A stretch of 64,000 nt of DNA from Amphiplicatus metriothermophilus (GTDB lineage Bacteria > Pseudomonadota > Alphaproteobacteria > Caulobacterales > Parvularculaceae): positions 349,999 to 413,998 of the forward strand of contig NZ_FZQA01000003.1 in the NCBI RefSeq assembly GCF_900199215.1. The letters run 5' to 3'. Positions 32,477 through 41,329 of this stretch are shown piece by piece. The notes beneath the pieces were generated by a model. That model ran no database searches, was not told where the DNA came from, and worked only from the letters and a program-made list of their open reading frames with translations. The stretch's first letter is position 1; every line of letters starts with the position of its first letter. The position numbers and the translations under genes were made by a program.

Positions 32477-33004
32477 ATGGCCCGTCTGGAAATCCCCCTC
32501 ATCGAGACCGAGCGGCTCGTCCTGCGCGGGCGGCGCATGGAAGACTTTCCCGCCTTCGCCGCCATGTGGGCGGAGGAGGCGGTGGTTCGCCTCATCGGCG
32601 GCAAGCCGCTCACCCGCGAACAGGCCTGGGGGAAGTTCTCGCGCGAGACTGGCGACTGGGCGCTTCTCGGTTTTGGCTTCTGGCTGGTCGTGGAGAAGGC
32701 GACCGGCGCTATCGTCGGGGATGTCGGCTTTTCCGACTTCAAGCGCGACATCGAACCGCCGCTCGACGGCTTGCTCGAATTCGGCTGGGTGCTCGCCGGC
32801 GCTGCGCAGGGCAAAGGCTACGCGACGGAGGCCGCGCGCGCCGCGCTCAACTGGGCCGAGGCGAACGTTCCTGGCCGCCGCAAGGTCTGCATAATTAATG
32901 AGACGAACGCCCGCTCCATGCGCGTCGCAGAGAAATGCGGCTTTCGCGAAGCCTGGCGCGCGACCTATCGCGGCGAGCCGGTGATCGTCTTCGAGCGGGC
33001 CTGA
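32477..33004 (+). CDS. GNAT-family N-acetyltransferase (RimJ/RimL-like)
   Basis: The product has 175 residues. It has the RimJ/RimL-type layout: IPLIETERLVLRGRRMEDF at the start, VVEKATGAIVGDVGF, and the acetyl-CoA loop AAQGKGYATEAARAALNWA. It ends in the NETNARSMRVAEKCGF motif. It could acetylate protein N-termini or a small molecule. The ATG at 32477 is the conserved start. Confidence 0.9.
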   Translation: MARLEIPLIETERLVLRGRRMEDFPAFAAMWAEEAVVRLIGGKPLTREQAWGKFSRETGDWALLGFGFWLVVEKATGAIVGDVGFSDFKRDIEPPLDGLLEFGWVLAGAAQGKGYATEAARAALNWAEANVPGRRKVCIINETNARSMRVAEKCGFREAWRATYRGEPVIVFERA

Positions 33005-33027
33005 GCCGCGAAAAAATCCGTCGTCCC

Positions 33028-33054
33028 TGTCACGTTCCCCGTCGCCGCCTCGTC
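33028..33054 (+). promoter_or_regulatory. ECF41-type promoter (TGTCAC-N17-CGTC)
   Basis: TGTCACG at 33028-33034 and CGTC at 33051-33054 are separated by 16 bases (17 from TGTCAC). This matches the autoregulatory promoter described for ECF41 sigma factors. It sits 29 bases before the first gene of the operon that ends in an ECF41-type sigma gene. Confidence 0.6.
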
Positions 33055-33082
33055 TTGGAAGGGAGAAGACGAGGAGACGGCC

Positions 33083-33487
33083 ATGATGAAACGGCTTCTG
33101 GCAGGCGCGCTCGCGGCCTTTTACGGCGTCAACGGCGCCTCGATGCTGATCGACGGGCCAGGCTGGTATGCGCGCATTCCGGGCGTCGAGCATACGGGTC
33201 CCTATAATCCGCATTTCGTCGCCGATATCGGCGCGGCTTTTCTCGCCGCCGCGCTGGGCCTCGCCGCGCGCGCCTGGCGGCCGGGCCTGTGGCCGGCGGC
33301 CGCGGCGGGCGCGGCGTTCGTCTGCTTTCACGCGCTCATCCATATCGCGGAGATGCTGGGCGGCCATTCGCGCGCCCCGGTCGCCGACGCGCTTCTCGTG
33401 ATTTTTCCTGCGGCGCTCGCCGCGTGGTCCGCAACCCCCGACATAGGAGATGTTCATGCTCGGCCTGATCGGCAAACACGCGCTTAA
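33083..33487 (+). CDS. Four-helix membrane protein in ECF41 operon
   Basis: The product has 134 residues. Hydrophobic stretches lie at about 2-20, 46-66, 70-90 and 98-113. The middle contains ARIPGVEHTGPYNPHFVADIG. I recognise no family with certainty. The gene is preceded by GAGGAG and the ECF41-type promoter. Its 3' end overlaps the next gene by about 30 bases in another frame. Confidence 0.65.
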   Translation: MMKRLLAGALAAFYGVNGASMLIDGPGWYARIPGVEHTGPYNPHFVADIGAAFLAAALGLAARAWRPGLWPAAAAGAAFVCFHALIHIAEMLGGHSRAPVADALLVIFPAALAAWSATPDIGDVHARPDRQTRA

Positions 33488-34001
33488 GGCTTTCGCCGCG
33501 CGTTACGACTATGATGCGAGCTACATGGAGCACATGCTCGCCGTATCGCCGTCGGCTTTCGCCAAGTTCGCCAGGCTCGCGGCCCTGTCGAAGCACAGGG
33601 AGGCCGCGTCGGTCGACGCCGCCTTCGCCGCAAAGCTCATCGGCGCCATGACCGAAGATTGCGGTCCTTGCGTGCAGCTCGTCGTGCGCATGGCGGAGGA
33701 AGCCGGGATGGCGCCGGACCAGATCGAGGCGGTGCTCAAACGGGACGCGCTGGCGATGAGCGCCGACGTCGCGCTGACCTTCCGTTTTGCGGATGCGCTC
33801 GCCCGTCGCGACCCGTCGCTCGACGAAGCGCGCGAGGCCGTCCGCGCGCGCTGGGGAGATGCAGGCGTGATAGATCTTACGCTGGGCATGCAGGCGGGCC
33901 GCCTCTATCCGATGGTTAAGATGGGGCTCGGCTTTGCGAGAATCTGCCAGCGCGTATCGGTCGGCGACCGCATGGTCGACGTCGCAAAAGAGGCGGCATG
34001 A
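33456..34001 (+). CDS. Carboxymuconolactone decarboxylase/AhpD-like protein
   Basis: The product has 181 residues from the ATG at 33456 (an ATG two codons upstream is less well placed relative to AGGAG). The central TEDCGPCVQLVVRM has the CxxC of the AhpD/CMD fold, near residues 71-74. The His that usually follows in peroxidase members is not obvious. Proteins of this type are the usual partners of ECF41 sigma factors. The stop overlaps the sigma gene (ATGA). Confidence 0.75.
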   Translation: MLGLIGKHALKAFAARYDYDASYMEHMLAVSPSAFAKFARLAALSKHREAASVDAAFAAKLIGAMTEDCGPCVQLVVRMAEEAGMAPDQIEAVLKRDALAMSADVALTFRFADALARRDPSLDEAREAVRARWGDAGVIDLTLGMQAGRLYPMVKMGLGFARICQRVSVGDRMVDVAKEAA

Positions 34002-34891
34002 CGCAGACGGACGATCCGCTCGGACCTTATCGCGGCCGGCTTCTCGGCCTCGCCTACCGGATGCTGGGAAGCCGGTCCGAAGCCGAGGACGTGCTGCAGG
34101 ACGCGTATCTGCGCTATGCGGGCGCGAACCGGGAGGCCGTGCGCAATCCGGAGGCCTATTTCACGACCATGGTCACGCGGCTCTGCCTCGACCGGCTCAA
34201 GGCCGCGCGCGTCCGGCGGGAGGTCTATGTGGGCCCGTGGCTGCCGGAGCCCGTTCTCGATGCGGACGATCTGTCGCCGGAGAAAGCGGCCGAGATAGCG
34301 GCGGATTTGTCCTTTGCGCTGCTTCTGACGCTTGAGCGGCTGTCGCGGGCCGAACGCGCGGCGTTCCTTCTGCACGACGTGTTCGACGCGCCGTTCTCGG
34401 AGATCGCCGCCGCGCTCGGCAAAAGCGAGGCGGCGTGCCGTCAGCTCGCCGCGCGCGCGCGGCGCGCCGTCGCGGCGGCACGGCCTGGAAAGCGCGTTCC
34501 CGCGGAAGCCCATCAGGCGCTCCTTGAGCGTTTCGCCGAAGCGGTCGCGAGCGGAGATCCGAGCCGGCTGAAGACGCTGCTGGCGGCCGACGCCACAGCG
34601 GTTTCCGACGGCGGCGGCGTAAAGATCGCCGCGCTCAACCCCATTCGCGGGGCCGACAGGATCGCCCGCTTCCTCGCCGGCGTCGTCCGAAAGGCGCGCG
34701 CGCAAAACCGGCTGCTGCGCTTCCGCTTCGCCGACGTCAACGGCGAGCCAGGTCTGCTCGTCTATGACGGCGAAGCGATAGAGGAAACCATCTCGATCGA
34801 CGTCGCGGACGGGCTCATCGCAGCCGTTTACGTGGTGCGCAACCCGGAAAAGCTGCGCGGGCTGGACGCGCACGCGGCCGGACCCGTTTAA
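33998..34891 (+). CDS. ECF41-family RNA polymerase sigma factor
   Basis: The product has 297 residues. The sigma-2 region reads YRMLGSRSEAEDVLQDAYLRY and the sigma-4 region LERLSRAERAAFLLHDVFD. A SnoaL-like C-terminal domain of about 110 residues follows, containing DGGG in VSDGGGVKIAA and the final YVVRNPEKLRG. This extension tunes ECF41 activity and takes the place of an anti-sigma factor. The stop converges on nitrilase with a four-base overlap. It forms an operon with the CMD-like and membrane protein genes. Confidence 0.92.
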   Translation: MTQTDDPLGPYRGRLLGLAYRMLGSRSEAEDVLQDAYLRYAGANREAVRNPEAYFTTMVTRLCLDRLKAARVRREVYVGPWLPEPVLDADDLSPEKAAEIAADLSFALLLTLERLSRAERAAFLLHDVFDAPFSEIAAALGKSEAACRQLAARARRAVAAARPGKRVPAEAHQALLERFAEAVASGDPSRLKTLLAADATAVSDGGGVKIAALNPIRGADRIARFLAGVVRKARAQNRLLRFRFADVNGEPGLLVYDGEAIEETISIDVADGLIAAVYVVRNPEKLRGLDAHAAGPV

Positions 34892-35889
34892 TCGTCATTC
34901 TCGCCGAGCAATGCGGAGCGATCGTCCTCGTCGAAGTCCGCATCGCTGTCGAGGGCGGCGCGCCGGTCCGCAGGCGCGTCGTTCACATGCAGACGGAAAA
35001 CGTCCGGGCGGGAATAATGGCCCGCGATGTCGCAGGCCGCCTTGGCGGCGCGCACGGTTTCGAGCGAGCCTTCAGCGAACAGAATATCCTCGCCGTCGAT
35101 GGGGCCGGCGATGATCTCCCCGCGCGGGTCGATGATGACCGATTGGCCAGTGTGCTCCCATACGCCCAGCGGCTTCCAGCGGTCGGGAATGTGCTCCTCG
35201 AGGCGCAGGCCCGCCGCGCAGACCACATAAGCCGCGGCCTGGCTGGCGAACGCGCGCGACAAAAGATGCTGGCGCGCCCAGCAGTACTCCCCGGGCCGCG
35301 GCGCCTTCTCCCACCCCGGCCACAGGGCGCAGTGGATTTGCGTTCCCTGCGCGGCGAGAACATATCCCGGCAGCATCATCTGATGCTCCCAGCAGTTGAG
35401 CGCGCTGATCCGTCCGTAGGGGCGTTGATGAACCTTCAGGCCGGCCCCGTCGCCGTCGCCCCAGATGACGCGCTCGGCGTGGGTGGGTTTGAGCTTGCGG
35501 TGCCGGCCGAGAATCTCGCCCTCGCGGCCGATCGTCAGCGCCGTGCAATAAGCCGTGCCCTGAGAATGCGGATCGCGCTCGGCCACGCCGATGACGACGT
35601 CGAGTCCGGCCGCACGCGCCGCGGCGCACAGCGCGTCGGTCTCCGGTCCGCCGATCTCGACGGCGTTTTCGAGATAGGTCGCGCTCGCCTCCCAGGTAAG
35701 GTCCTGCACCGCGCCTTCCACCCAGAAGGGATAGCCCGGCAGCCAGGTCTCGCCGAAAACAGCCAGATCGGCGCCTTCCCGGCCGGCGCGGGCGATCAGC
35801 GCGCAGGCCTTTTCCGTCGAGGCGGCCTTGTCGAACAGCACGGGCGCGGCCTGCACCGCCGCAAGGCGGAAAGCCTCCGGTTCGCTCAT
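34888..35889 (-). CDS. Nitrilase-family carbon-nitrogen hydrolase
   Basis: The product has 333 residues. The triad is visible: Glu47 in FGETWLPGYPFW, Lys (about 134) in RKLKPTHAERVIWG, and Cys166 in NCWEHQMML. These motifs and length match aliphatic nitrilases that make carboxylic acids and ammonia from nitriles. The exact substrate is unknown. The ATG at 35889 follows a purine-rich GGTGGA. It is convergent with the ECF41 gene. Confidence 0.93.
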   Translation of the reverse strand: MSEPEAFRLAAVQAAPVLFDKAASTEKACALIARAGREGADLAVFGETWLPGYPFWVEGAVQDLTWEASATYLENAVEIGGPETDALCAAARAAGLDVVIGVAERDPHSQGTAYCTALTIGREGEILGRHRKLKPTHAERVIWGDGDGAGLKVHQRPYGRISALNCWEHQMMLPGYVLAAQGTQIHCALWPGWEKAPRPGEYCWARQHLLSRAFASQAAAYVVCAAGLRLEEHIPDRWKPLGVWEHTGQSVIIDPRGEIIAGPIDGEDILFAEGSLETVRAAKAACDIAGHYSRPDVFRLHVNDAPADRRAALDSDADFDEDDRSALLGENDD

Positions 35890-36006
35890 TCCACCGCCGT
35901 CCTTTCCTGAAGCCGCGCTACAGCGCACAGCGCGCGCCTGCTTCACACGATCCTGACGAAGGGTTAAGCTGCGACGCTGGGGACGCAGGGTCAACGGGGT
36001 GTGGGC

Positions 36007-36474
36007 ATGATCCGAATTTTGCTACCGATCGCGGTGATCGCAGCGCTTCTTTTCGCGCCGATCTTCGGCGACGAGGTGAGCGGGTCCGACATCGGCAGCG
36101 GCGTCGTGACGCTGACCGGCCATGATTATGTCGGAAACACGATCGACTGCTGGCTCAACAGGAATTTCTCTCTCGACGGGGATTGCAAGCCTGAGGGGGG
36201 GCTGAAAGGCAAGGCGATCTTCGCCGCCATTTTCGTTTCCGCCGTGGCCGCCGTACTCGGCGTCATCGGCCTCCTGCCGGTCATCGGCAGACTGACGAGC
36301 TTCATTACGATGCTCGCCGGGATCGTCGTGATCGCGGCGATCGGCTTTTACGCGCTGACCCAGATGGGCAGCGACGAAGGGCTCGAAGGCGTCAAATGGG
36401 GCTCTTACCTCGCCGGCGGCGGCGGGCTCCTGACGCTCATTTCCGGCCTCGCCGGGATGCGCGGCCAGCGCTGA
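36007..36474 (+). CDS. Membrane protein, unknown function
   Basis: The product has 155 residues from the ATG at 36007 (GTG at 36001 is an alternative). It has an N-terminal hydrophobic helix, a short soluble loop with two cysteines (TIDCWLNRNFSLDGDC), then three hydrophobic helices near 70-90, 98-118 and 133-148. The two Cys suggest a periplasmic disulfide. I recognise no family. Confidence 0.6.
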   Translation: MIRILLPIAVIAALLFAPIFGDEVSGSDIGSGVVTLTGHDYVGNTIDCWLNRNFSLDGDCKPEGGLKGKAIFAAIFVSAVAAVLGVIGLLPVIGRLTSFITMLAGIVVIAAIGFYALTQMGSDEGLEGVKWGSYLAGGGGLLTLISGLAGMRGQR

Positions 36475-36496
36475 CGCGACGCCTGCGCGACGCGCT

Positions 36497-37372
36497 TTAA
36501 GGCCATTTCGCTTCCGGCGGCAGGGAGGAGAGGATCGCCTCCACATTGCCGCCGGTCTTCAGCCCGAACTGCGTGCCGCGGTCGTAAAGAAGGTTGTATT
36601 CCGCATAACGCCCGCGGCGGATGAGCTGCTCCTCGCGCTCTTCCGCCGTCCAGGGCGCGTTCATCCGCGCGGCGACGAGCTTCGGATAGATCCCGAGAAA
36701 CGCTTCGCCCACGTCGCGGGTGAAGGCGAAATCCGCCTCCCAGTCGCCGCTGTCGTGGCGGTCGTAGAAGATGCCGCCGACGCCGCGCGGCTCATTGCGG
36801 TGGGGCAGGAAAAAATACTCGTCGCACCATGCCTTGAAGCGGGGATAGTAGCCGGGGTCATGCCGGTCGCAGGCCGCGCGCATCGCCTCGTGAAAGGCGA
36901 GCGCGTCGGGATGGTCCGCCCGGCGATAACGGTCGAGCATGGGATTGAGATCGCCCCCGCCGCCGAACCAGCACTGCGTCGTGACGATCATGCGCGTGTT
37001 CATATGCGCTGCGGGCGCGTGCGGATTGCGCGTGTGGGCGATCAGCGACACGCCCGACGCCCAGAAGCGGGGGTCTTCCGCCGCGCCGGGAATCTGTCTG
37101 GCGAATTCCGGCGAAAATTCGCCATAGACTGTCGAGACGTGGACGCCGACCTTCTCGAAGACGCGCCCGCGCATGATCGCCATGACGCCGCCGCCCTGGT
37201 CGGAAACGCCGTCGCCGCGCCGCCATGGCGTGCGCTCGAACCGGCCCGGCGCCATCTCGGCGTAGGGCTCGCCGGCCTGGCGTTCGAGCTGCTCGAAAGC
37301 CGCGCACAGGCGAAGCTGAAGCGCTTCGAACCAGTCCTTCGCACGGCGTTTGCGGTCGGTCATGTCGATCAT
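36497..37372 (-). CDS. hemF: Oxygen-dependent coproporphyrinogen III oxidase
   Basis: Carries out the oxidative decarboxylation of coproporphyrinogen III in heme synthesis. The 291-residue product matches the family: [19 protein letters not shown], the HMNTRMIV segment, [12 protein letters not shown], the [19 protein letters not shown] signature and [14 protein letters not shown] at the end. The start is the ATG at 37372 (or the one three codons on). It stands alone, with trmL downstream. Confidence 0.97.
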   Translation of the reverse strand: MIDMTDRKRRAKDWFEALQLRLCAAFEQLERQAGEPYAEMAPGRFERTPWRRGDGVSDQGGGVMAIMRGRVFEKVGVHVSTVYGEFSPEFARQIPGAAEDPRFWASGVSLIAHTRNPHAPAAHMNTRMIVTTQCWFGGGGDLNPMLDRYRRADHPDALAFHEAMRAACDRHDPGYYPRFKAWCDEYFFLPHRNEPRGVGGIFYDRHDSGDWEADFAFTRDVGEAFLGIYPKLVAARMNAPWTAEEREEQLIRRGRYAEYNLLYDRGTQFGLKTGGNVEAILSSLPPEAKWP

Positions 37373-37437
37373 CGGATCTTCACCTCGTTCCGTCGGCGGG
37401 CGGACTTCCTGCCGGCTTTCTCGCCCCGCGCGCTGAT

Positions 37438-37905
37438 CTAGATCATTGAGGCCTCGTTGTAACCGATCTGCCGGCGCGCTTCGGCCAGCGCAACGGCGCC
37501 GGCGACGGCCACGTTAAGGGAGCGGGCGCCGGGAGCTAAGGGAATGAGCAGGCGCGCGTCGGCCGCGGCGTGAACCGCCTCCGGCGCGCCGGCGCTCTCG
37601 CGACCGAGCAGAATCACGTCGTCCGGTTGAAAGGCGAACTCCCAGATCGGCCGCGCGGCGCGCGTGGTGAGCAGCAAGAGCCGGCCGCCGCGCCGCTCGG
37701 GACTGTCGCAAAAGGCCCGCCAGCTCGCATGGCGGACCGGCGCGGCGAGGGCGGCGTAGTCCATCGCCGCGCGCCGGATGTCGCGCGCGTCCAGCGGAAA
37801 GCCGCAAGGCTCGATGATGTCGAGCCCGGCGCCGAAGCAGGCCGCGACGCGAATCGCCGCGCCGACATTGCCGGCCATGTCGGGCTGATAGAGGGCGAGT
37901 CTCAT
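37438..37905 (-). CDS. trmL: tRNA (cytidine/uridine-34-2'-O)-methyltransferase
   Basis: SPOUT methyltransferase that modifies the wobble base of Leu tRNAs. The product has 155 residues. It begins [20 protein letters not shown] and shows the SPOUT motifs [14 protein letters not shown] and [20 protein letters not shown], which form the SAM-binding knot. The length is usual. The gene is divergent from petA. Confidence 0.95.
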   Translation of the reverse strand: MRLALYQPDMAGNVGAAIRVAACFGAGLDIIEPCGFPLDARDIRRAAMDYAALAAPVRHASWRAFCDSPERRGGRLLLLTTRAARPIWEFAFQPDDVILLGRESAGAPEAVHAAADARLLIPLAPGARSLNVAVAGAVALAEARRQIGYNEASMI

Positions 37906-38069
37906 GGCGCTGATTCTCCTGCGCGATTCGTCTTGCCCGAGGGACCGTTCGCGACGCTAGGCCGCACTCGGCCTCAGGCTGGACTTGCTCCATAAGGCAT
38001 GCGAGACACGCCCGGCGAAATCCCCCCTTCGCCCCTTGGGGCGTCATCCTTGACGAGGCACGACGAGCG

Positions 38070-38672
38070 ATGAGCGCAACGAGCGACTCCCCCGCCCAGC
38101 AGGCGACGGCGAACGGCGAGGAGCCGACCCGCCGGGATTTCATCCACATTCTCACCGCCGCGGTCGCGGCGGCCGGCGGCGCGGCGAGCGTGGTTCCGCT
38201 CGTCCATCAGATGAACCCGGACGCTTCGGTGCTCGCCCTGTCGACGACCGAGGTGGACCTGTCGAGCCTCGAGCCGGGCCAGGCGATCAAGGTCATGTGG
38301 CAGGGCAAGCCGGTTTTCATCCGACACCGCACCGAGGAGGAGATCGCCGCGGCCGAGCGCACGCCGCTCTCCGCGCTCAAGGACCCGGTCGCGCGCAACG
38401 ACAATATCGACGATTCCAGAGCGCCCGCCACTGATGAGAACCGGCGCGTCAACCCGGCCTTTCTCGTCATCGTCGGCATCTGCACCCACTTGGGCTGCGT
38501 TCCGCTGGGCACGGCGCAGGGCGAGGTGAAGGGCGATTACGGCGGCTGGTTCTGCCCCTGCCATGGCTCGCATTACGACACGGCGGGACGCATCCGCAAA
38601 GGTCCGGCGCCGGAGAACCTGCCCGTGCCGCCCTATCAGTTCGTCACCGACACCTTGATCCGGATCGGCTAG
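38070..38672 (+). CDS. petA: Ubiquinol-cytochrome c reductase Rieske iron-sulfur subunit
   Basis: Electron acceptor from ubiquinol in complex III. The product has 200 residues with a Tat-type signal anchor (TRRDFIHILTAAVAAA) that keeps it in the membrane. The cluster-binding motifs CTHLGC and CPCHGSHYDTAGRI are present. The GPAPENLPVPPYQF segment that packs the cluster domain is also intact. It begins petABC. Confidence 0.98.
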   Translation: MSATSDSPAQQATANGEEPTRRDFIHILTAAVAAAGGAASVVPLVHQMNPDASVLALSTTEVDLSSLEPGQAIKVMWQGKPVFIRHRTEEEIAAAERTPLSALKDPVARNDNIDDSRAPATDENRRVNPAFLVIVGICTHLGCVPLGTAQGEVKGDYGGWFCPCHGSHYDTAGRIRKGPAPENLPVPPYQFVTDTLIRIG

Positions 38673-38687
38673 GAGCGCTCATCCGCC

Positions 38688-39974
38688 ATGGCATACGAAT
38701 CCACCTACAAGCCCGGCACCGCGATCGAGCGCTGGCTCGACAAGCGCCTGCCGATCGTGCGTCTCGCCTATGACAGCTTCGTCGATTTTCCGACGCCCAA
38801 GAACCTGAATTACTGGTGGACGTTCGGCGGGATTCTCGTCGTCTGCCTGATGATCCAGATCATCACCGGCGTCATCCTGGCGATGCATTACACGCCGCAT
38901 GTCGATCACGCCTTCGACAGCGTCGAACACATCATGCGCGACGTGAATTACGGCTGGCTGATGCGCTACATCCATTCCAACGGCGCGTCGATGTTTTTCC
39001 TAGCCGTCTACATCCACATGTTCCGCGGGCTCTATTACGGCTCATACAAGGAGCCGCGGGAGATGATCTGGATTCTCGGCGTCGTCATCTTCCTGCTGAT
39101 GATGGGCGCCGCGTTCATGGGCTACGTGCTGCCCTGGGGGCAGATGTCGTTCTGGGGCGCGACCGTCATCACCAACATTCTCGGCGCGATCCCGGTGGTC
39201 GGCGAATCGATCCGCACCCTGTTGTGGGGCGGCTTCTCGGTGGACAATCCGACGCTCAACCGCTTCTTCTCTCTGCATTACCTGCTGCCCTTCGCGATCT
39301 TCGGCGTGGTCATTCTTCATGTCTGGGCGCTGCATGTTCCGGGCAACAACAACCCGACCGGCGTCGAAGTGAAAACCAGGAAGGACACCGTGCCGTTTCA
39401 CCCCTATTATACGGTGAAAGACAGCTTCGCGATCGCGGCCTTTCTGGTTCTGTTCGCAGCGTTCGTATTCTTCAATCCGAACGCGCTCGGCCATCCGGAC
39501 AACTACATCAAGGCCGATCCGCTGGTCACGCCGGCGCACATCGTGCCTGAATGGTACTTCCTGCCGTTCTACGCGATCCTGAGGGCGATCACCTTCGACA
39601 TCGGCCCGATCTCGTCGAAGCTCGGCGGGGTGATCGCCATGTTCGGCTCGATCGGCGTTCTGTTCTTCCTGCCCTGGCTCGACACCTCGAAAGTGCGCTC
39701 CATGCGCTATCGGCCGACAGCGCAGCTCTGGTTTTTCCTTCTGGTGATCGACTGCGTTTTCCTGGGCTATCTCGGCGGCCAGCCGGCGGAAGGGCTTTAC
39801 GTGACGCTCGCGCAGATCGCGACCGCCTATTACTTCGCGTACTTCCTGATCATCCTGCCGCTGCTCGGCGTGCTGGAGACGCCCAAGCCGCTGCCGAAGT
39901 CGATCTCGGAAGCGGTGCTGAAACCGGCCAAACCAGGCGCCGCGGCCTCGCCGCAGGCCGCGCCGGCGGAATAG
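38688..39974 (+). CDS. petB: Cytochrome b subunit of the bc1 complex
   Basis: The 428-residue product has the eight-helix layout. Heme-ligand His are in helices B and D, within [13 protein letters not shown] and [19 protein letters not shown] and [23 protein letters not shown]. The Qo-site [12 protein letters not shown] is intact. It is a fused full-length cytochrome b as in other alphaproteobacteria. It lies 15 bases after petA. Confidence 0.98.
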   Translation: MAYESTYKPGTAIERWLDKRLPIVRLAYDSFVDFPTPKNLNYWWTFGGILVVCLMIQIITGVILAMHYTPHVDHAFDSVEHIMRDVNYGWLMRYIHSNGASMFFLAVYIHMFRGLYYGSYKEPREMIWILGVVIFLLMMGAAFMGYVLPWGQMSFWGATVITNILGAIPVVGESIRTLLWGGFSVDNPTLNRFFSLHYLLPFAIFGVVILHVWALHVPGNNNPTGVEVKTRKDTVPFHPYYTVKDSFAIAAFLVLFAAFVFFNPNALGHPDNYIKADPLVTPAHIVPEWYFLPFYAILRAITFDIGPISSKLGGVIAMFGSIGVLFFLPWLDTSKVRSMRYRPTAQLWFFLLVIDCVFLGYLGGQPAEGLYVTLAQIATAYYFAYFLIILPLLGVLETPKPLPKSISEAVLKPAKPGAAASPQAAPAE

Positions 39975-39989
39975 GGGCGGACGAGGGGC

Positions 39990-40934
39990 ATGAGGAACGA
40001 GATGACAAGCATCGGAACGCTGAAAGTCCTCGCCGGCGCGGGCTTCGCCGCCGCCATGGCGCTCGGCGCCGGGCCGGCTCTCGCCGCAGGCGGCGCCGCC
40101 GAGCTGAAGCATCAGCACTGGCATTTCGACGGCGTCTTCGGAACCTTCGACAAGGAAGCGCTGCAGCGCGGCTATCAGGTCTACGAGGCCGTCTGCTCGA
40201 ATTGTCACGGTCTCGAACATCTCGCTTTCCGCAATCTAGGCCAGAAGGGCGGCCCGTTTCATCTCGACGCCTGTCCCGAAGGCGCGCCCGAGACGCTGGA
40301 TTGCTCGAACCCGAACGAGAACCCGATCGTCAAGACGATCGCCGCCAATTACAAATATCAGGTCACGGACGGTCCGGACGAAACCGGCGAGATGTTCGAG
40401 CGCGCGCCGATCCCGTCCGACCGCATCCCCGGCCCCTATCGCAACGAGCAGCAGGCGCGCGCGGCCAATAACGGCGCGTTGCCGCCGGACCTGTCGCTCA
40501 TTATCAAGGCGCGCCCGCACGGCGCCGACTATGTCTACAGCCTGCTTACCGGCTATGAGGACGCGCCGGCGACCGTCTCCGTCGCGCCGGGGCAGTATTA
40601 CAATCCTTATTTTCCCGGCGACATGTCGCAGCAGATGAAGCCGGAATATCTCGACGAAGAAGGCCATCCGCGCGAGGGCGTAGAGGTCCCGCCCGGAGGC
40701 GTGCTCGCCATGGCGCCGCCGCTCGCCGACGGCATGGTCGACTATGTCGATCCGAACACGCCGGAAACGGTCGAGCAGTATGCGAAGGATGTCGTGGAGT
40801 TTCTCGCTTGGGCCGCCGAGCCCAAGATGGAAGAGCGCAAGAAGCTCGGCGTGATGACCCTCGCCTATCTTCTGATCCTGACGGGGCTCCTCTACTGGTC
40901 CTATCGGGAGATCTGGTCGAAGGTCGACCGCTGA
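39990..40934 (+). CDS. petC: Cytochrome c1 subunit of the bc1 complex
   Basis: The 314-residue product has a signal peptide (ending about APALA near residue 31). The heme c-binding motif CSNCHGLEH is at about residues 69-77. The axial Met is in GDMSQQMKP. A C-terminal membrane anchor is at about residues 286-304. The ATG at 39990 is the longer start. One at 40002, with a better placed GAGG, is equally possible. It lies 15 bases after petB, closing the operon. Confidence 0.97.
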   Translation: MRNEMTSIGTLKVLAGAGFAAAMALGAGPALAAGGAAELKHQHWHFDGVFGTFDKEALQRGYQVYEAVCSNCHGLEHLAFRNLGQKGGPFHLDACPEGAPETLDCSNPNENPIVKTIAANYKYQVTDGPDETGEMFERAPIPSDRIPGPYRNEQQARAANNGALPPDLSLIIKARPHGADYVYSLLTGYEDAPATVSVAPGQYYNPYFPGDMSQQMKPEYLDEEGHPREGVEVPPGGVLAMAPPLADGMVDYVDPNTPETVEQYAKDVVEFLAWAAEPKMEERKKLGVMTLAYLLILTGLLYWSYREIWSKVDR

Positions 40935-40938
40935 TCCG

Positions 40939-41268
40939 TCAGGAACGGCCCCGACCGCGCGCAGCGGTCGCCGCGGCTTCGGCCTCGGCGAGCACGAGCA
41001 GCGCTGGCGAGGGCTCCATGAGCCTGGCGGCGAAACCGTCCCGCCACGCGCGCACCACCGTCGCCCGCAATGGCGCAAGGCCTCCGACCGTCATCGTGAT
41101 CTCGCAGCCGGGCGGCGGCGGCGCGCCGCATCGCACCGCCACGCCTTCCCATGTGCAGTCGATGGTCTCGCCCGGCTCTTCCGGGCCGTTTCCGATGCGA
41201 AAGCGCAGGGCGAGGCTCGCTTCGATGCGCTCGTCGCGCCGGCGGGAGAGAGGAAGCGCGTCTACCAT
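40939..41268 (-). CDS. PilZ domain protein
   Basis: The product has 109 residues, nearly all PilZ fold. The c-di-GMP motif begins with RRRDERIEASLALRF near residue 9-23. The usual second D/NxSxxG motif is weak here (ETIDCTWEGVAVRC). It may bind c-di-GMP poorly or act as an adaptor. A CtrA-like box lies upstream (41294-41309). It converges on petC with a 4-base gap. Confidence 0.7.
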   Translation of the reverse strand: MVDALPLSRRRDERIEASLALRFRIGNGPEEPGETIDCTWEGVAVRCGAPPPPGCEITMTVGGLAPLRATVVRAWRDGFAARLMEPSPALLVLAEAEAAATAARGRGRS

Positions 41269-41293
41269 GGATTACAACCTATAGTAGAGACGC

Positions 41294-41309
41294 TTAAGAA
41301 AGCGCTAAC
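41294..41309. promoter_or_regulatory. Possible CtrA box upstream of the PilZ gene
   Basis: TTAA-N7-CTAAC (TTAAGAAAGCGCTAAC) matches the CtrA consensus TTAA-N7-TTAAC with one mismatch. It lies 26 bases upstream of the PilZ start, in the reverse orientation to the gene. Confidence 0.4.
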
Positions 41310-41329
41310 GCCGAAAAGGCTGCGCGCCG

